A stretch of DNA of 64,000 nucleotides from Prevotella sp. (GCA_017458125.1 JAFTGB010000031.1:1-64000), one strand, 5' to 3'. Shown: positions 16,975 through 27,509, numbered from the stretch's first letter. The notes: generated by a model from the letters alone, not told the origin. A program made the numbers and translations.

Positions 16975-18306
16975 TTACAGGTTGCGCGCCAGTTCTTTGA
17001 ACTGCTCGCCGCGGTCCTCCATGTTCTTAAACAGGTCGAACGAGGCGCAGCACGGACTGAGCAGCACGGTCATTCCCGGCTCGGCCATCTCGTAGCATGC
17101 GGCCACACAGTCCTTCATACTGTGGGTGTCGCGCACCGGAATGCCTAACTGGTCGAAGTTGTCGTGCAACTTACTGTTGTCAGCTCCCAAATAGACCAGC
17201 CCGGCGCACTTCTCCTTGACCAGCGGAATGATGGGGCCGTAGTCATTGCCCTTGTCTTTGCCGCCGATGATGAGGATGGTCTTGGTCTTCATCGACTCTA
17301 AGGCATACCAGCAGGCATCAACATTGGTGGCCTTCGAGTCGTTGATGTACTGCACGCCGCGCACGGTGCATACCTTCTCTAAGCGGTGTTCTACGCCGGG
17401 GAAGTCGCTGAGCGACTTGCGGATGACCTCTTTCTTGATGCCGGCAATATTGGAGGCTATGCCCGCAGCCAGCGAGTTGTATATGTTGTGCCGCCCTGAA
17501 AGGCTCAGCGACTCCTGCTCCATGTTGAAGGGTTCAGGCTGCTCTATCTTGTACTGCCCTTCCTCTATGTAGCCTATACTGCCCTTCTCTTTCAGCTCCG
17601 AGAAGGGGTACTGGATGGCCTGGATGTCATACTTTTGCAGCTCGGCTTTGATGACAGGGTCGTCATTCCAGTAGATGAAGGCATCATGGGGTGTCTGGTT
17701 GCGGATGATGCGCATCTTGGCGTCCACATAGTTCTGCATCTTGAAGTCGTAGCGGTCCAGGTGGTCAGGCGTTATGTTGAGCAGCACGGCTATATTGGCA
17801 CGGAAGTCGTACATGTTGTCCAGCTGGAACGAGCTGAGTTCTATGATATAGTATTCATGCGGGTCTTCAGCCACCTGCAGTGCCAGCGAGTGACCTATGT
17901 TGCCTGCCAGTCCGGCATCGTAGCCGGCAGCCTTGAAGATGTGATAGATAAGGCTGGTGGTGGTCGTCTTGCCGTTGGAGCCCGTGATGCATATCATCTT
18001 CGAGTCCGTATATCGTCCGGCAAACTCTATCTCGCTGATGATGGGCGTACCCTGTTCCTTCAGCTGCTTCACCATGGGCGCCGTGTCGGGAATGCCGGGA
18101 CTCTTGACCACTTCGTCGGCATCCAGTATGCGCGACGCCGTGTGCTGCCCCTCCTCCCACGCTATATCGTGGTCGTCCAACAGTTTCTTGTACTTTGCAT
18201 TGATGGCCGACATGTCAGAGACAAACACGTCAAAGCCCTGCTTCTTGGCCAGCACGGCAGCTCCTGCCCCGCTTTCGCCAGCACCTAATATGGCTATTTT
18301 ACTCAT
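16975..18306 (-). CDS. murD: UDP-N-acetylmuramoylalanine--D-glutamate ligase
   Basis: The 443-residue Mur ligase adds D-Glu to UDP-MurNAc-L-Ala. It has the N-terminal ILGAGESGAGAAVLA (6-20), the ATP loop GSNGKTTTT at 109-117 and the C-terminal LLSPCCASFDLFKNMEDRGEQF, which is diagnostic for MurD. It overlaps mraY by 4 bp. Confidence 0.97.
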   Translation of the reverse strand: MSKIAILGAGESGAGAAVLAKKQGFDVFVSDMSAINAKYKKLLDDHDIAWEEGQHTASRILDADEVVKSPGIPDTAPMVKQLKEQGTPIISEIEFAGRYTDSKMICITGSNGKTTTTSLIYHIFKAAGYDAGLAGNIGHSLALQVAEDPHEYYIIELSSFQLDNMYDFRANIAVLLNITPDHLDRYDFKMQNYVDAKMRIIRNQTPHDAFIYWNDDPVIKAELQKYDIQAIQYPFSELKEKGSIGYIEEGQYKIEQPEPFNMEQESLSLSGRHNIYNSLAAGIASNIAGIKKEVIRKSLSDFPGVEHRLEKVCTVRGVQYINDSKATNVDACWYALESMKTKTILIIGGKDKGNDYGPIIPLVKEKCAGLVYLGADNSKLHDNFDQLGIPVRDTHSMKDCVAACYEMAEPGMTVLLSPCCASFDLFKNMEDRGEQFKELARNL

Positions 18307-19574
18307 CGTATCTTCAGTGTTATGATGGTTAATGCTGCTAAAATTATCGTTGTTATCCAGAAGCGGATAGTGATCTTCGACTCATGGAACGGGCGGTGGG
18401 GCCAGCCCTTCAGCACGTAGGTGCTGGTCGGGTCGAGCTGCGAGTCGAGCCTGCGGAAGGCGTCGTGGATAGGCGTTGAACGGAACACCCTTACGCGTTT
18501 GCCCTTGCGTTTCTGCAGCTTGAACCACTGCGTCTGTATGATGACGCTGAGGCTTTCGATGAAGAAGATGCCGCAGAGTATGGGGAGCATCAGCTCCTTA
18601 TGGATGATGAGTGCACACACGCCGATGATGCCGCCTATGGTCAGCGACCCTGTGTCGCCCATGAACACCTGTGCCGGATAGGCGTTGTACCACAGGAAAC
18701 CAATCATGGCACCTACGAAGGCACTCAGGAACACGACCAGTTCCTGCGACCCGGGGATATACATGATGTCGAAGTAGGCTGCATAAACGATGTGCGACGA
18801 GATGTAGCAGAAGATGAGCAGCGCCACGCCGATGATAGCCGAGTTGCCGGCACACATGCCGTCCATGCCGTCGTTCAGGTTGGCTCCATTCGACACTGCT
18901 GTTACCACGAGGATGGTCATCAGGACAAAGAGCACCCATCCTGCCGCTACCTTGTACTTACCACAGAACGACATCACGTCGGAGTAGTTCAGGTTGTGAT
19001 TCTTGATGAAGGGTATGGTGGTCTGCAGCGACTTCACCGCCTGGGCCTTGTGCTTCACCACGACCTCGCTGTTCTGCCGCACGTCGCTGACGTTCTCGCG
19101 CACTACGGCGTCGGGGCTCAGCCATAGCGTCAGACCGACGATGAAGCCGATGGATATCTGTCCCACTATTTTGTAGATGCCTTTCAGCCCTTCCTTGTTC
19201 TTACGGAAGATTTTGATGTAGTCGTCCATGAAACCTAAGAAACCCAACCATACCGTAGTGGCTATCATCAGCAGCAAGTAGATGTTGCGCATGCGGCCCA
19301 GCAGGATGACGGGAACCAGAATGCTGACGATGATGATGATGCCGCCCATGGTGGGCACCCCTTTTTTCTCTACGCCAAAGGGGTCGATGCTGCTGTCGCG
19401 TGCCGTCTCCGCAATGTTGCGACGCTTCATCCATTTGATGAAATACTCACCAAACCATGCCGAGATGACCAGCGAGAGTATCAGGGCCAACAAGGAACGG
19501 AACGAGATGTACGACCAGATGTGTGCTCCGGGGATGTTGTACTGTTCCAGAAATCTGAAGAGATAATATAACAT
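18303..19574 (-). CDS. mraY: Phospho-MurNAc-pentapeptide transferase
   Basis: This 423-residue multi-pass inner-membrane enzyme makes lipid I from UDP-MurNAc-pentapeptide and undecaprenyl phosphate. Signatures include KKGVPTMGGIIII, FMDDYIKIFRKNKEGL with the catalytic Asp pair, NLDGMDGMCAGN-like ANLNDGMDGMCAGNS, and the late histidine-rich loop (STPIHDAFRR). It is about 60 residues longer than the E. coli enzyme. The extra length is an insertion around 170-215 (VRQNSEVVVKHKAQAVKS), usual for the phylum. Confidence 0.95.
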   Translation of the reverse strand: MLYYLFRFLEQYNIPGAHIWSYISFRSLLALILSLVISAWFGEYFIKWMKRRNIAETARDSSIDPFGVEKKGVPTMGGIIIIVSILVPVILLGRMRNIYLLLMIATTVWLGFLGFMDDYIKIFRKNKEGLKGIYKIVGQISIGFIVGLTLWLSPDAVVRENVSDVRQNSEVVVKHKAQAVKSLQTTIPFIKNHNLNYSDVMSFCGKYKVAAGWVLFVLMTILVVTAVSNGANLNDGMDGMCAGNSAIIGVALLIFCYISSHIVYAAYFDIMYIPGSQELVVFLSAFVGAMIGFLWYNAYPAQVFMGDTGSLTIGGIIGVCALIIHKELMLPILCGIFFIESLSVIIQTQWFKLQKRKGKRVRVFRSTPIHDAFRRLDSQLDPTSTYVLKGWPHRPFHESKITIRFWITTIILAALTIITLKIR

Positions 19575-19628
19575 CTTGTTTATTTACGATTTGACGATTT
19601 TCGATTTACGATTTCCTGCGCCTAACGC
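19575..19628. repeat. AT-rich unit repeat filling the murE-mraY gap
   Basis: The gap carries TTTATTTACGATTTGACGAT and then TTCGATTTACGATTTCC, the same unit family as the gaps upstream of ftsA and around murD. Confidence 0.6.
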
Positions 19629-21080
19629 TCAACTGAAGATTTCGCGCACTACCTCACGGTCGTCGAAGTGGTGCTTCACCCCTTTGATTTCCTGATAGTC
19701 CTCATGGCCCTTGCCGGCAATGAGGATGACGTCTCCTTTCTCTGCCATCATCGTGGCCGTACGTATGGCCTCCTTGCGGTCGACGATGGCCACCACTTTC
19801 TTCATCTGCTTGGCGTCCAAACCGGCAAGCATGTCGTTGATGATGTCCTGCGGTTCCTCATTACGCGGGTTGTCGCTGGTGATGATGACGCGGTCGCTCT
19901 GCCGCACGGCCTCCTGGGCCATGAGCGGACGCTTGCCTTTGTCGCGGTTGCCACCGGCTCCGCACACGGTGATGACCTTGCCCTTCTTGCCTTCCATCAC
20001 CTCACGAATGGCGTTCAGCACGTTCTGCAGTGCGTCCGGCGTGTGGGCATAGTCCACGATGGCCGTGACTCCTTCTTCCGAGCGGATAGGCTCCAGGCGC
20101 CCGGCCACGCTCTTCAGCGTGCTCAGCACCACGAGAATGTCCTCCGGGTGCTTGCCTAACATGACGGCGGCACCGTAGACAGCCAATAGGTTCGACACAT
20201 TGAACTTGCCAATGAACTGCACGCCGACCTCGTGGCCGTTGATTTCCAAGTACATGCCCTCGAAGTGGCATTCTATGATGCGGGCGCGGTAGTCGGCCAT
20301 CGACCGTATGCTGTAGGTCTTCACCGTAGCCTTGGTGTTCTGCACCATGTAGCTGCCGTTTTTGTCGTCGGCATTGGTAATGGCAAACGCCTCCTTGGGC
20401 AACATGTCGAAGAAAGCCTTTTTGGCGTCGCGGTAGTTCTCGAAGGTCTTATGGTAGTCCAAGTGGTCGCGCGTCAGGTTGGTGAACAAGCCGCCGGCGA
20501 AGCGCAGTCCCCCGATGCGGTGCTGCACTATGGCATGGCTGGAGCACTCCATGAAAGCGTACTCGCACCCTGCTTCCACCATGCGGTGCAGCAGTTTGTT
20601 CAGTTCTATGGGGTCCGGTGTGGTATGGTCGGCAGGTATGGCTTCGCCTTCTATGTAGTTGCAGACTGTGGACAGCAGGCCGCACCTGTGGCCCATCTTC
20701 CTGAACATATTATATAATAAGGTGGCGATGGTGGTCTTACCGTTGGTGCCCGTCACGCCCACCAGCTTCAAGTGCTGCGACGGCTCACCGTAGAACACCG
20801 TGGCCACCGGCCCCACGGCCTGCTCCGTCGACGCCACCTGCACGTAGGTCACGCCGTCCTGACATTCCGCAGGCAGCTCCTCGCACAGTACGGCGGCGGC
20901 ACCTAACGCTATGGCTTTCGGTATGTAGACGTGTCCGTCGGTCTGGGTTCCTTTGACGGCCACGAAGAGATGCCCCTTCTCTACCTTGCGCGAGTCTATG
21001 TTCACACCGGTAATGTCTACGTCCGCCTGACCGGTAATGGTCAGCGGCGTCACGTTCTTCAGCAGTTCAGACAGTTTCAT
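19629..21080 (-). CDS. murE: UDP-MurNAc-L-Ala-D-Glu--meso-diaminopimelate ligase
   Basis: I choose the start at [13 protein letters not shown] (21080), giving 483 residues. A longer frame would run into the ftsI stop. The ATP loop [14 protein letters not shown] begins at residue 111. The motif DNPR at 403-406 is the one found in enzymes that add meso-diaminopimelate rather than lysine, so a DAP-type peptidoglycan is inferred. It follows ftsI directly, in standard dcw order. Confidence 0.95.
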   Translation of the reverse strand: MKLSELLKNVTPLTITGQADVDITGVNIDSRKVEKGHLFVAVKGTQTDGHVYIPKAIALGAAAVLCEELPAECQDGVTYVQVASTEQAVGPVATVFYGEPSQHLKLVGVTGTNGKTTIATLLYNMFRKMGHRCGLLSTVCNYIEGEAIPADHTTPDPIELNKLLHRMVEAGCEYAFMECSSHAIVQHRIGGLRFAGGLFTNLTRDHLDYHKTFENYRDAKKAFFDMLPKEAFAITNADDKNGSYMVQNTKATVKTYSIRSMADYRARIIECHFEGMYLEINGHEVGVQFIGKFNVSNLLAVYGAAVMLGKHPEDILVVLSTLKSVAGRLEPIRSEEGVTAIVDYAHTPDALQNVLNAIREVMEGKKGKVITVCGAGGNRDKGKRPLMAQEAVRQSDRVIITSDNPRNEEPQDIINDMLAGLDAKQMKKVVAIVDRKEAIRTATMMAEKGDVILIAGKGHEDYQEIKGVKHHFDDREVVREIFS

Positions 21081-21106
21081 ATTTCTTACCTTCACATTAT
21101 TTATTA

Positions 21107-23221
21107 TTATTGCATGACCAGCACGCACTCAGCACCCTTCTGGATTTCCTTGCCGTAGGGATAGCTCTGCGATTTCACTTTGCCACGGCCCTGTAGCCTG
21201 ACCTTCAGTCCGCGGCTCTCCAACAGGTAGACGGCATCCTTGGCACCCATGCCCGTTACGTCAGGGGCTATGTTCTTGGGGTACTTCCGGGCGGGCTCCT
21301 TCACCCGCTTGTTCACGCCTATACGGTTCAGGATGAAGTTGGCCGACTCAGCGTCGCCGCTCTTCACGTCAGGGATGACCACCGAGTTTTCATCATGGGC
21401 GTCGTCGACACTCAGCTTCAGGTGGCGGGCCATTACACCCTCGGCAATATGGTGGAACACCACGCCGCTCATGCCGCCGCCCGAGGCGGGCAGTCCCGAC
21501 TTCTTGATGCAGACGATGCAGGTGTAGCGGGGATTGTCGGCAGGGAAGAAGCCGGCAAACGACAGCCAATACTGCACTACGCCGCTCTTGTAGCCCGCCT
21601 TACCCTGCGACACCTGGGCGGTGCCCGTCTTGCCTGCCACCTTGAACAGCGGCGAACCGGCCTTGCGGCCGAGGCCCTGACTGACCACATGCTCCAGAAT
21701 GGTCTGCATGGTCTTGATGGCCTGTGGCTTGGCTATGCGCTCTTTGAGCACCACGGGCGGAAACTCCATGACGGTCTCGCCGTTCCTTACCACCTTCTTC
21801 ACAAAGCGCGGACGCATCATCTTGCCGTCGTTGGCTATGGCGTTGTAGAAGGCTACGGTGTTAATCGGGGCTATCTGCGTCTCGTAGCCTATCGACATCC
21901 ATGGCAGGGTGGTGGCATACCAGTTGTCGTCGTAACGGCCGTTCTTCTTGCGCTTGGGCATGCGGATGATGGGCGGACGGTAGCCAGGCAGCACGTCCTG
22001 CAGCTTCAGGTCTTCGTGGATGCCCACGCGGTAGAGGCCCTTCACGTAGCGTTCGGCATTGTCGTGGTAGTATTTGTCTATGACGTGGCTGACGCCGATG
22101 TTGGAACTGACCTCCAAGGTGCGGGCCACGTTGATGTCGCCGTAGCCGCCGCGCCGCCAGTTGTGGTCTTTCATCTCGCGACCGTACATCGGCTGCACGC
22201 CGCAGCCCGTATGGATGACGTAGCTGGTATCGACCACACCGTCGTCCAAGGCCACGAGGAACGATGCCGTCTTGAACACCGAACCCGGTTCGCAACGGTA
22301 GCTGACGGCCGAGTTGACAGCCTCCACATAGTTGCCGTTCTCGTTGCGCATCATGTTGACTATGGCTTTCACGTCGCCCGTCTGCACCTCCATCAGTATG
22401 GCCACGCCCAACTCGCCGTTCACCTCCGGGCGCTTCAGCATGTCGAGCAGGGCACGCTCTGCCAGGTCCTGCATGTTGACGTCGATGGTGGTGACGATGT
22501 CGGCACCGTCGACAGGCAGCATGACGGGGATGTTCATATATTGGTTGAGCACCTTCCTGCGGTCCGTCAGGCCCGGCGTACCGCGCAGCACGGAGTCGTA
22601 ACCCAGCTCCAGTCCGAAGTAGGGTTTTCCCGTGGCCATCATCGTTCCGCCAAGGGTGCGCTGGGCCAGCGTGCCGAAGGGGCGCCGGCGGGCGTTGTAG
22701 ATGGTATCATGGAAACCGCTTTTGTATTTCGACATATTGAAAAACGGCAGTGCTTTCACCTCTAAGTACGTGTTGAGGTCTATGCGGCGGGGCCACAGGG
22801 GCCAGTGGCGCGCTCCCGTCTTGCCGCTGCGCAGCTTCTTCAGGCGGCCCGCTTCCAGGTAGCTTTTAAACTCGGCGGCCGTCTTTTGGGGGAAGATGCG
22901 GTGCAGGCCCTCGCTGATGGAGTCCAGCTTGGCCAGCCACAGGGAGTCGTTCTCGAAAGCCGAGGCCTGGAAGTCCATGAATATCTTGTACTCCGGTATG
23001 GACGTAGCCATCAGCTGTTCGTCGCAGCTGAGGATGTTGCCACGGTTGGGCAGCACGTCGACACTGTCGCGCTTGAGCCTGTCGGCCACCTCGGTCCAAT
23101 ATTGCTTCTTGGCCGTCATGATGTAGAGGGCCTTGCCGATGACGGCAACGCTTATCAGTGTCAGCACCAAGGCAATAGCCATATAACGTGCCATCACGTT
23201 CTCGTTCTTGAACTTGCTCAC
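21107..23221 (-). CDS. ftsI: Septal peptidoglycan transpeptidase FtsI (PBP3) with PASTA tail
   Basis: The 704-residue class B penicillin-binding protein cross-links septal peptidoglycan. It has one N-terminal membrane segment (about 12-36), a dimerisation domain, then the transpeptidase domain with the three active-site motifs: SVFK (Ser314 as nucleophile), SSN, and [10 protein letters not shown]. Residues about 635-704 form a PASTA domain ([20 protein letters not shown]). That domain is usual for Gram-positive or Bacteroidetes FtsI and absent in E. coli. It lies between ftsL and murE. Confidence 0.95.
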   Translation of the reverse strand: MSKFKNENVMARYMAIALVLTLISVAVIGKALYIMTAKKQYWTEVADRLKRDSVDVLPNRGNILSCDEQLMATSIPEYKIFMDFQASAFENDSLWLAKLDSISEGLHRIFPQKTAAEFKSYLEAGRLKKLRSGKTGARHWPLWPRRIDLNTYLEVKALPFFNMSKYKSGFHDTIYNARRRPFGTLAQRTLGGTMMATGKPYFGLELGYDSVLRGTPGLTDRRKVLNQYMNIPVMLPVDGADIVTTIDVNMQDLAERALLDMLKRPEVNGELGVAILMEVQTGDVKAIVNMMRNENGNYVEAVNSAVSYRCEPGSVFKTASFLVALDDGVVDTSYVIHTGCGVQPMYGREMKDHNWRRGGYGDINVARTLEVSSNIGVSHVIDKYYHDNAERYVKGLYRVGIHEDLKLQDVLPGYRPPIIRMPKRKKNGRYDDNWYATTLPWMSIGYETQIAPINTVAFYNAIANDGKMMRPRFVKKVVRNGETVMEFPPVVLKERIAKPQAIKTMQTILEHVVSQGLGRKAGSPLFKVAGKTGTAQVSQGKAGYKSGVVQYWLSFAGFFPADNPRYTCIVCIKKSGLPASGGGMSGVVFHHIAEGVMARHLKLSVDDAHDENSVVIPDVKSGDAESANFILNRIGVNKRVKEPARKYPKNIAPDVTGMGAKDAVYLLESRGLKVRLQGRGKVKSQSYPYGKEIQKGAECVLVMQ

Positions 23222-23245
23222 CTTATTCTTCTATTTTGTTTACCG

Positions 23246-23698
23246 TTACTCGGGCACTTCGATGATGTAGGGAGGCTGGTCAGCCTGGTGCAACAGCGAG
23301 TCCTCGTTTAGCTTCAGCATCTCCAGGACGTGCGTCTCGCGGCATTTCTCCGTCAGCATGCTCGACGACGACAGTGCCTTGTACTTGGCCTCCTTCAGCT
23401 CCTTCTCCATGCGGTCTATGGCTATCATGTCCTGCTGGCACTGGTAGCGGAAGGCCACATAGACGATGGAGAAGACGACAATGAGCACGAACAGCCATAT
23501 CTGCGAGCGCACCAGCTCCGTGGTCAGCAGGTCGCCGCCCAGGATGGTGCGCAGGTTCAGCTGTCCGGACGGCCTCGGGTCTTCCTCGCTGGCCGACTCC
23601 TTGATTTTCTGGATGGTCTCTTTCAGTCCGCTCTCCTTGGCTACCGCCTCGTCGTTCACGGGCTGCTGTACGTCTATATTCTTGTCTTCTTCCATCAT
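23246..23698 (-). CDS. ftsL: FtsL-like division protein
   Basis: A 150-residue protein with a long charged N-terminal tail, one membrane segment near 72-90 (IWLFVLIVVFSIVYVAFRY) and a heptad-rich helix after it (DMIAIDRMEKELKEAKYKAL). This matches FtsL, the coiled-coil partner of FtsB and FtsQ that activates FtsWI. Sequence similarity in FtsL is weak in general, so position between rsmH and ftsI carries most of the weight. The N-terminal tail of about 70 residues is longer than in E. coli. Confidence 0.8.
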   Translation of the reverse strand: MMEEDKNIDVQQPVNDEAVAKESGLKETIQKIKESASEEDPRPSGQLNLRTILGGDLLTTELVRSQIWLFVLIVVFSIVYVAFRYQCQQDMIAIDRMEKELKEAKYKALSSSSMLTEKCRETHVLEMLKLNEDSLLHQADQPPYIIEVPE

Positions 23699-23699
23699 G

Positions 23700-24608
23700 C
23701 TATATCTTTTCTGCCACCCTCAGTTTTGCACTGCGGCTGCGCGGGTTACGCTGCTGTTCGTCGTCGCCGGGCGTGACGACCTTGCCTACCATGCGGAACG
23801 GCGACGTGATGCGGCCGTAGAAGTCCTGCACCACCTTGCCCTCGGCATTGCCCGACTTCATCACATTCTTCACGATGCGGTCCTCTAACGAGTGATAGGT
23901 GATGACGCTCAGCCGACCACCCTCACGCAGCCACTCCGTGGCACCTTGCAGCATGTCGCGCAGCGCGTCCATTTCGTGGTTCACCTCTATGCGCAGGGCC
24001 TGGTAGACACGTGCCAGGTCTTTCTTCTCGCGCTCCGTCCGCAGCAGCACCGCTGCCACTTCGTTCAGGTCGGCGGTGGTGACTACGGGCTTTTCCTGCC
24101 TGCTGCCGACCACAGCCTTGGCCAGACGTCGGGCCTGCTTGAACTCGCCGTACAGGTAGAAGATGTCGGCCAGCCGCTCCTCGCTGTAGCTGTTCAGCAC
24201 GTCGGCGGCGGTCATACCAGCGCGTTTGTTCATCCGCATGTCTAAAGGAGCATTGAAGCGGAACGAGAAACCGCGCGTCTCGTCGTCGAAGTGGTGGCTC
24301 GACACGCCGAGGTCGCCTAACAGTCCGTCTATGTGGTCTACGCCGTAGTAGCGCATCCAGTTGCTCAGGTAGCGGAAGTTGCTGCGGACAAAGGTGAAGC
24401 GCTCGTCGGCGACGATGTTCTTTTCAGCATCGGCGTCCTGGTCGAAACTGTAGAGACGGCCCTTGGGACCTAAGCGCGAGAGGATTTCGCGCGAGTGGCC
24501 GCCACCGCCGAAGGTGACGTCTACGTAAATGCCATCGGGCTGGATATCCAGCCCGTCTACGCTCTCCCGTAGGAGTACGGGTACGTGGTATGTCTCAGCC
24601 GTTATCAT
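23700..24608 (-). CDS. rsmH: 16S rRNA (cytosine-1402-N4)-methyltransferase
   Basis: At 302 residues it matches RsmH (MraW), which methylates C1402 of 16S rRNA with S-adenosylmethionine. The N-terminus VPVLLRESVDGL, the SAM loop VDVTFGGGGHSREIL, DLGVSSHHFDDETRGFSFR and the C-terminal VITYHSLEDRIVK are all diagnostic. It starts 3 bp after mraZ and ends 1 bp before ftsL. Confidence 0.97.
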   Translation of the reverse strand: MITAETYHVPVLLRESVDGLDIQPDGIYVDVTFGGGGHSREILSRLGPKGRLYSFDQDADAEKNIVADERFTFVRSNFRYLSNWMRYYGVDHIDGLLGDLGVSSHHFDDETRGFSFRFNAPLDMRMNKRAGMTAADVLNSYSEERLADIFYLYGEFKQARRLAKAVVGSRQEKPVVTTADLNEVAAVLLRTEREKKDLARVYQALRIEVNHEMDALRDMLQGATEWLREGGRLSVITYHSLEDRIVKNVMKSGNAEGKVVQDFYGRITSPFRMVGKVVTPGDDEQQRNPRSRSAKLRVAEKI

Positions 24609-24611
24609 CGT

Positions 24612-25061
24612 CTATTCCTCCGTTGCCATCAGGGTCTCCAAGGCGTCGCCGAAGTCGTCGGCAGTCATCTGCGCCTCCTCGGCCCTGGCGTTGCTCCATA
24701 TCTCGATGGTGTCGCCCATGCCCACGAAGCGGATGTCCTGCTCAATGGCCGCCATGCGCTGGTAGCGCTTCGGTATCAGGAAACGGCCGTTGCCGTCAAG
24801 GCTCAAAAGCTCTACGTCGCTGACGAACTGCCGGAACACTTGCTGCTCGCGGCGGTTCCAGCGGTTCAGACGACTGCGCAGCAGGTCCATCTGCTCGTTC
24901 CACACACTTTCAGGGTAGAGCACCAGACACGACTGGAACACGTCCTTGCGCAGCACGAGGCGCTCCTCGCCTCTGGCCTGCAGCACCTTGCGGAACTGGG
25001 CGGGAAGGAAGGCGCGGCCCTTGGAGTCGGTCTTGGCTTCTATGCTTCCTAAAAAACGCAT
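24612..25061 (-). CDS. mraZ: Transcriptional regulator MraZ
   Basis: The 149-residue protein contains two tandem SpoVT/AbrB-like halves (GSIEAKTDSKGRAFLPAQFR and VELLSLDGNGRFLIPKRYQ). MraZ is a DNA-binding regulator of the dcw cluster in E. coli and binds repeats upstream of its own gene. It heads the cluster here and probably shares one promoter with all downstream genes. Confidence 0.95.
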   Translation of the reverse strand: MRFLGSIEAKTDSKGRAFLPAQFRKVLQARGEERLVLRKDVFQSCLVLYPESVWNEQMDLLRSRLNRWNRREQQVFRQFVSDVELLSLDGNGRFLIPKRYQRMAAIEQDIRFVGMGDTIEIWSNARAEEAQMTADDFGDALETLMATEE

Positions 25062-25111
25062 GCGAACTTATTTCTTTTTTATTCTATTTATATATCAGCG
25101 CAACTTCGACT

Positions 25112-25120
25112 GCAAAGGTA
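25112..25120 (-). promoter_or_regulatory. -7 box for the dcw cluster
   Basis: Minus-strand TACCTTTGC lies 51 bases before the mraZ ATG. Just upstream (25138-25160) are two CCCCCACTTT repeats about 11 bp apart. On the minus strand these read AAAGTGGGGG, resembling the GTGGG-type repeats bound by MraZ in other bacteria, so they are a plausible operator. Confidence 0.6.
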
Positions 25121-25365
25121 ACACTATTTTTCGGAAACTCCCCCACTTTCCCCCACTTTTTTCTGAAAATTTTTATTCTAACCTAAATTAAATTCATAAC
25201 GTGCTGTTATTAAGTAACTTGTGATTTCGTTACAAAGGTGGGGCAACAATGCCGTAAAACACCTGCGACACCACCCGAAAACCTGCCCCGAAACCCTGCC
25301 AAAACGGCCCGCCAACTTTGACCATCTGCCGCCACCATGTTGACAAACAGCACCGACGCTTTTGC

Positions 25366-25475
25366 AATTTAATTTAAATTGCTCGGTAATTTAATTTAAA
25401 TTGCTCGGTAATTTAATTTAAATTGCTCACCAATTTAATTTAATTTGCTCTGCAATTTAATTTAAATTGCAACAC
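25366..25475. repeat. Five tandem 22-bp AT-rich repeats
   Basis: Units start at 25366, 25388, 25410, 25432 and 25454. The first two are identical, and each begins with AATTTAATTTAAATTGC, which is nearly palindromic. The array lies in the 584-bp gap between mraZ and glsA, which start on opposite strands. Apart from the promoters and this array I see no gene in that gap. Confidence 0.9.
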
Positions 25476-25623
25476 CGCCAGCGATAAATGTCAAGACTGC
25501 GGGCGCTATTTGGCAAAGCCACACGGTAACCATGTCAACGGAAACGGGCATGAAAAAAATGACAAAATGCAAACTGCCTGCACTTTTTTCGGTCAAATGT
25601 GCAGGGTTATCAAAGAAAATGAT

Positions 25624-25632
25624 TACCTTTGC
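25624..25632 (+). promoter_or_regulatory. -7 box for glsA-glsB
   Basis: TACCTTTGC lies 14 bases before the chosen ATG at 25646, so the leader would be very short. Confidence 0.55.
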
Positions 25633-25645
25633 AAGTCGTTAATGT

Positions 25646-26485
25646 ATGACCAACGCTGAGAGAATAATGGAACAAATCACTGAAAAAACCATTGACATCG
25701 AACGGATTATCAAGGACAAGATGGGCGACAAAGCCAAATGGGTGCCCGGCTTTCTGCTGTCATGGCTCAAACGCATCATCCACCAGGACCAGGTGAACGG
25801 GTTCCTGTGGAGGGCACGCGACCTGAAAGGTACGGAGTGGCTGGAGGAATGCGTGCAATACCTGCAGATGACGCTCGTAGTCGAGGGACGCGAAAACCTG
25901 CCCGACGACGGACGCCTCTACACCTTCGTGTCGAACCACCCGTTAGGCGGCATCGACGGCGTAGCCTTGGGTTCCATCATCGGCCGCCACTACGACTCGC
26001 ACTTCCGCTACCTGGTCAACGACCTGCTGATGAACCTGCCGGGACTGGCTCCGCTATGCATACCCATCAACAAGACGGGACACCAGAGCCGCAACTTCCC
26101 TGCCATGGTGAAGGCGGGCTTTGAAAGCGACAACCACATCCTCATGTTCCCCGCCGGCATCTGCTCAAGAAAACGCAACGGCGAGATACGCGACATACCG
26201 TGGACGAAGACCTTCATCAGCAAGAGCGTAGAGTACCAGCGCGACGTGGTGCCCATACATTTCAGCGGTCAGAACTCCAACTTCTTCTACCGTCTGGCCA
26301 ACTTCAGCGACCGTTTCCTGCCGTTTAACTTAGCCATGGTCTTTCTGGTTGACGAGATGTATAAGAACGTGGGCAAGACCTTCCACATCCATATAGGCAA
26401 GCCCATACCCTGGCAGACCTTCGACCGCTCGAAAAGTCCGGTGGAATGGGCACAATATGTGCAGCAAAAGGTATACGAACTCTAA
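25646..26485 (+). CDS. glsA: O-acyltransferase of glycine-lipid synthesis (GlsA-like)
   Basis: This 279-residue lysophospholipid acyltransferase-type protein has the HX4D active-site motif in SNHPLGGIDGVAL and the acceptor motif MFPAGICSRKRNGEI. Together with the next gene it matches the pair that in Bacteroides makes glycine lipids: an N-acyltransferase (GlsB) makes N-acylglycine and this enzyme adds the second acyl chain. The order glsA then glsB and the close spacing (31 bp) support the pairing. The product could instead be an ornithine-type amino lipid, since the OlsA/OlsB enzymes are related. Confidence 0.75.
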   Translation: MTNAERIMEQITEKTIDIERIIKDKMGDKAKWVPGFLLSWLKRIIHQDQVNGFLWRARDLKGTEWLEECVQYLQMTLVVEGRENLPDDGRLYTFVSNHPLGGIDGVALGSIIGRHYDSHFRYLVNDLLMNLPGLAPLCIPINKTGHQSRNFPAMVKAGFESDNHILMFPAGICSRKRNGEIRDIPWTKTFISKSVEYQRDVVPIHFSGQNSNFFYRLANFSDRFLPFNLAMVFLVDEMYKNVGKTFHIHIGKPIPWQTFDRSKSPVEWAQYVQQKVYEL

Positions 26486-26516
26486 ACGACAACGATAAAA
26501 GCTAACCTACAACGTT

Positions 26517-27509
26517 ATGGAACAGCCTATCATATCTCCCATCAGCAAGGAACTGCTGAAAAGCGAACTGACCGACGACAAGCAGCTCCGCATGACCAAC
26601 AAGAGCCACAACAAAATCTACGTCATCACGGCGCATAACGCGCCCAACGTGATGCGCGAGATAGGCCGACTGCGCGAGATTGCCTTCCGCGAGGCTGGCG
26701 GCGGGACGGGCAAAGAGATGGACATCGACGAGTTCGACACTTGCGATAACTGCTACAAGCAGCTCATAGTGTGGAACCCGGACGAAGAGGAAATCATCGG
26801 CGGCTACCGCTATCTGGCCGGTACCGACTGGCAGTACGACGACAAAGGACAGCCCATACTGGCCACGAGCCACATGTTTCACTTCTCGGAGAAGTTCATC
26901 AAGGAGTACGCGCCACGCACCATCGAACTGGGACGCTCCTTCGTTTCGCTGCCCTACCAGTCGTCACGCAAGGGCGCCAAGAGTCTTTTCGCCCTCGACA
27001 ACCTATGGGACGGACTGGGTGCGCTGACGGTCATACGCCCGGATGTGAAATACTACTTCGGCAAGATGACCATGTATCCCTCCTACATCCGCAAGGGACG
27101 CGACATGATACTGTACTTCCTGAAGAAGCATTTCGACGATAAAGAGCACCTCATCATCCCGATGAAACCGCTGAAAATGGAGACGGACGTCCACGAACTG
27201 GAACAGCTCTTCAACGGACAGACGTTCAAGGAGGACTACCTGATTCTCAACCACGAGATACGAAAGCTGGGCTACAACATCCCGCCATTGGTGAATGCCT
27301 ACATGGGACTGTCGCCAACGATGAAGCTCTTCGGCACGGCCATCAACTACGGCTTCGGCGACGTGGAGGAAACGGGCATCCTGATAGCCATCGACGAAAT
27401 CTTTGAGGAAAAGCGCAAGCGCCATATTGACACCTTCATCCGCGACCACCGCGATGAGCTGGAAATCACGTCCGGTGCCAACAAGATTATCTATAAGGCT
27501 AAAAAATAA
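26517..27509 (+). CDS. glsB: N-acyltransferase of glycine-lipid synthesis (GlsB-like)
   Basis: The 330-residue protein is a GNAT-fold acyltransferase of the OlsB/hemolysin type. Visible family segments are REIGRLREIAFREAGGGTGKE near the N-terminus, IIGGYRYLAG, and PRTIELGRSFVSLPYQ in the acyl-ACP binding region. It would transfer a 3-hydroxyacyl chain to the amino group of glycine in Bacteroides-type pathways. It is probably co-transcribed with glsA. A unit-repeat element starts exactly at its stop codon. Confidence 0.75.
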   Translation: MEQPIISPISKELLKSELTDDKQLRMTNKSHNKIYVITAHNAPNVMREIGRLREIAFREAGGGTGKEMDIDEFDTCDNCYKQLIVWNPDEEEIIGGYRYLAGTDWQYDDKGQPILATSHMFHFSEKFIKEYAPRTIELGRSFVSLPYQSSRKGAKSLFALDNLWDGLGALTVIRPDVKYYFGKMTMYPSYIRKGRDMILYFLKKHFDDKEHLIIPMKPLKMETDVHELEQLFNGQTFKEDYLILNHEIRKLGYNIPPLVNAYMGLSPTMKLFGTAINYGFGDVEETGILIAIDEIFEEKRKRHIDTFIRDHRDELEITSGANKIIYKAKK

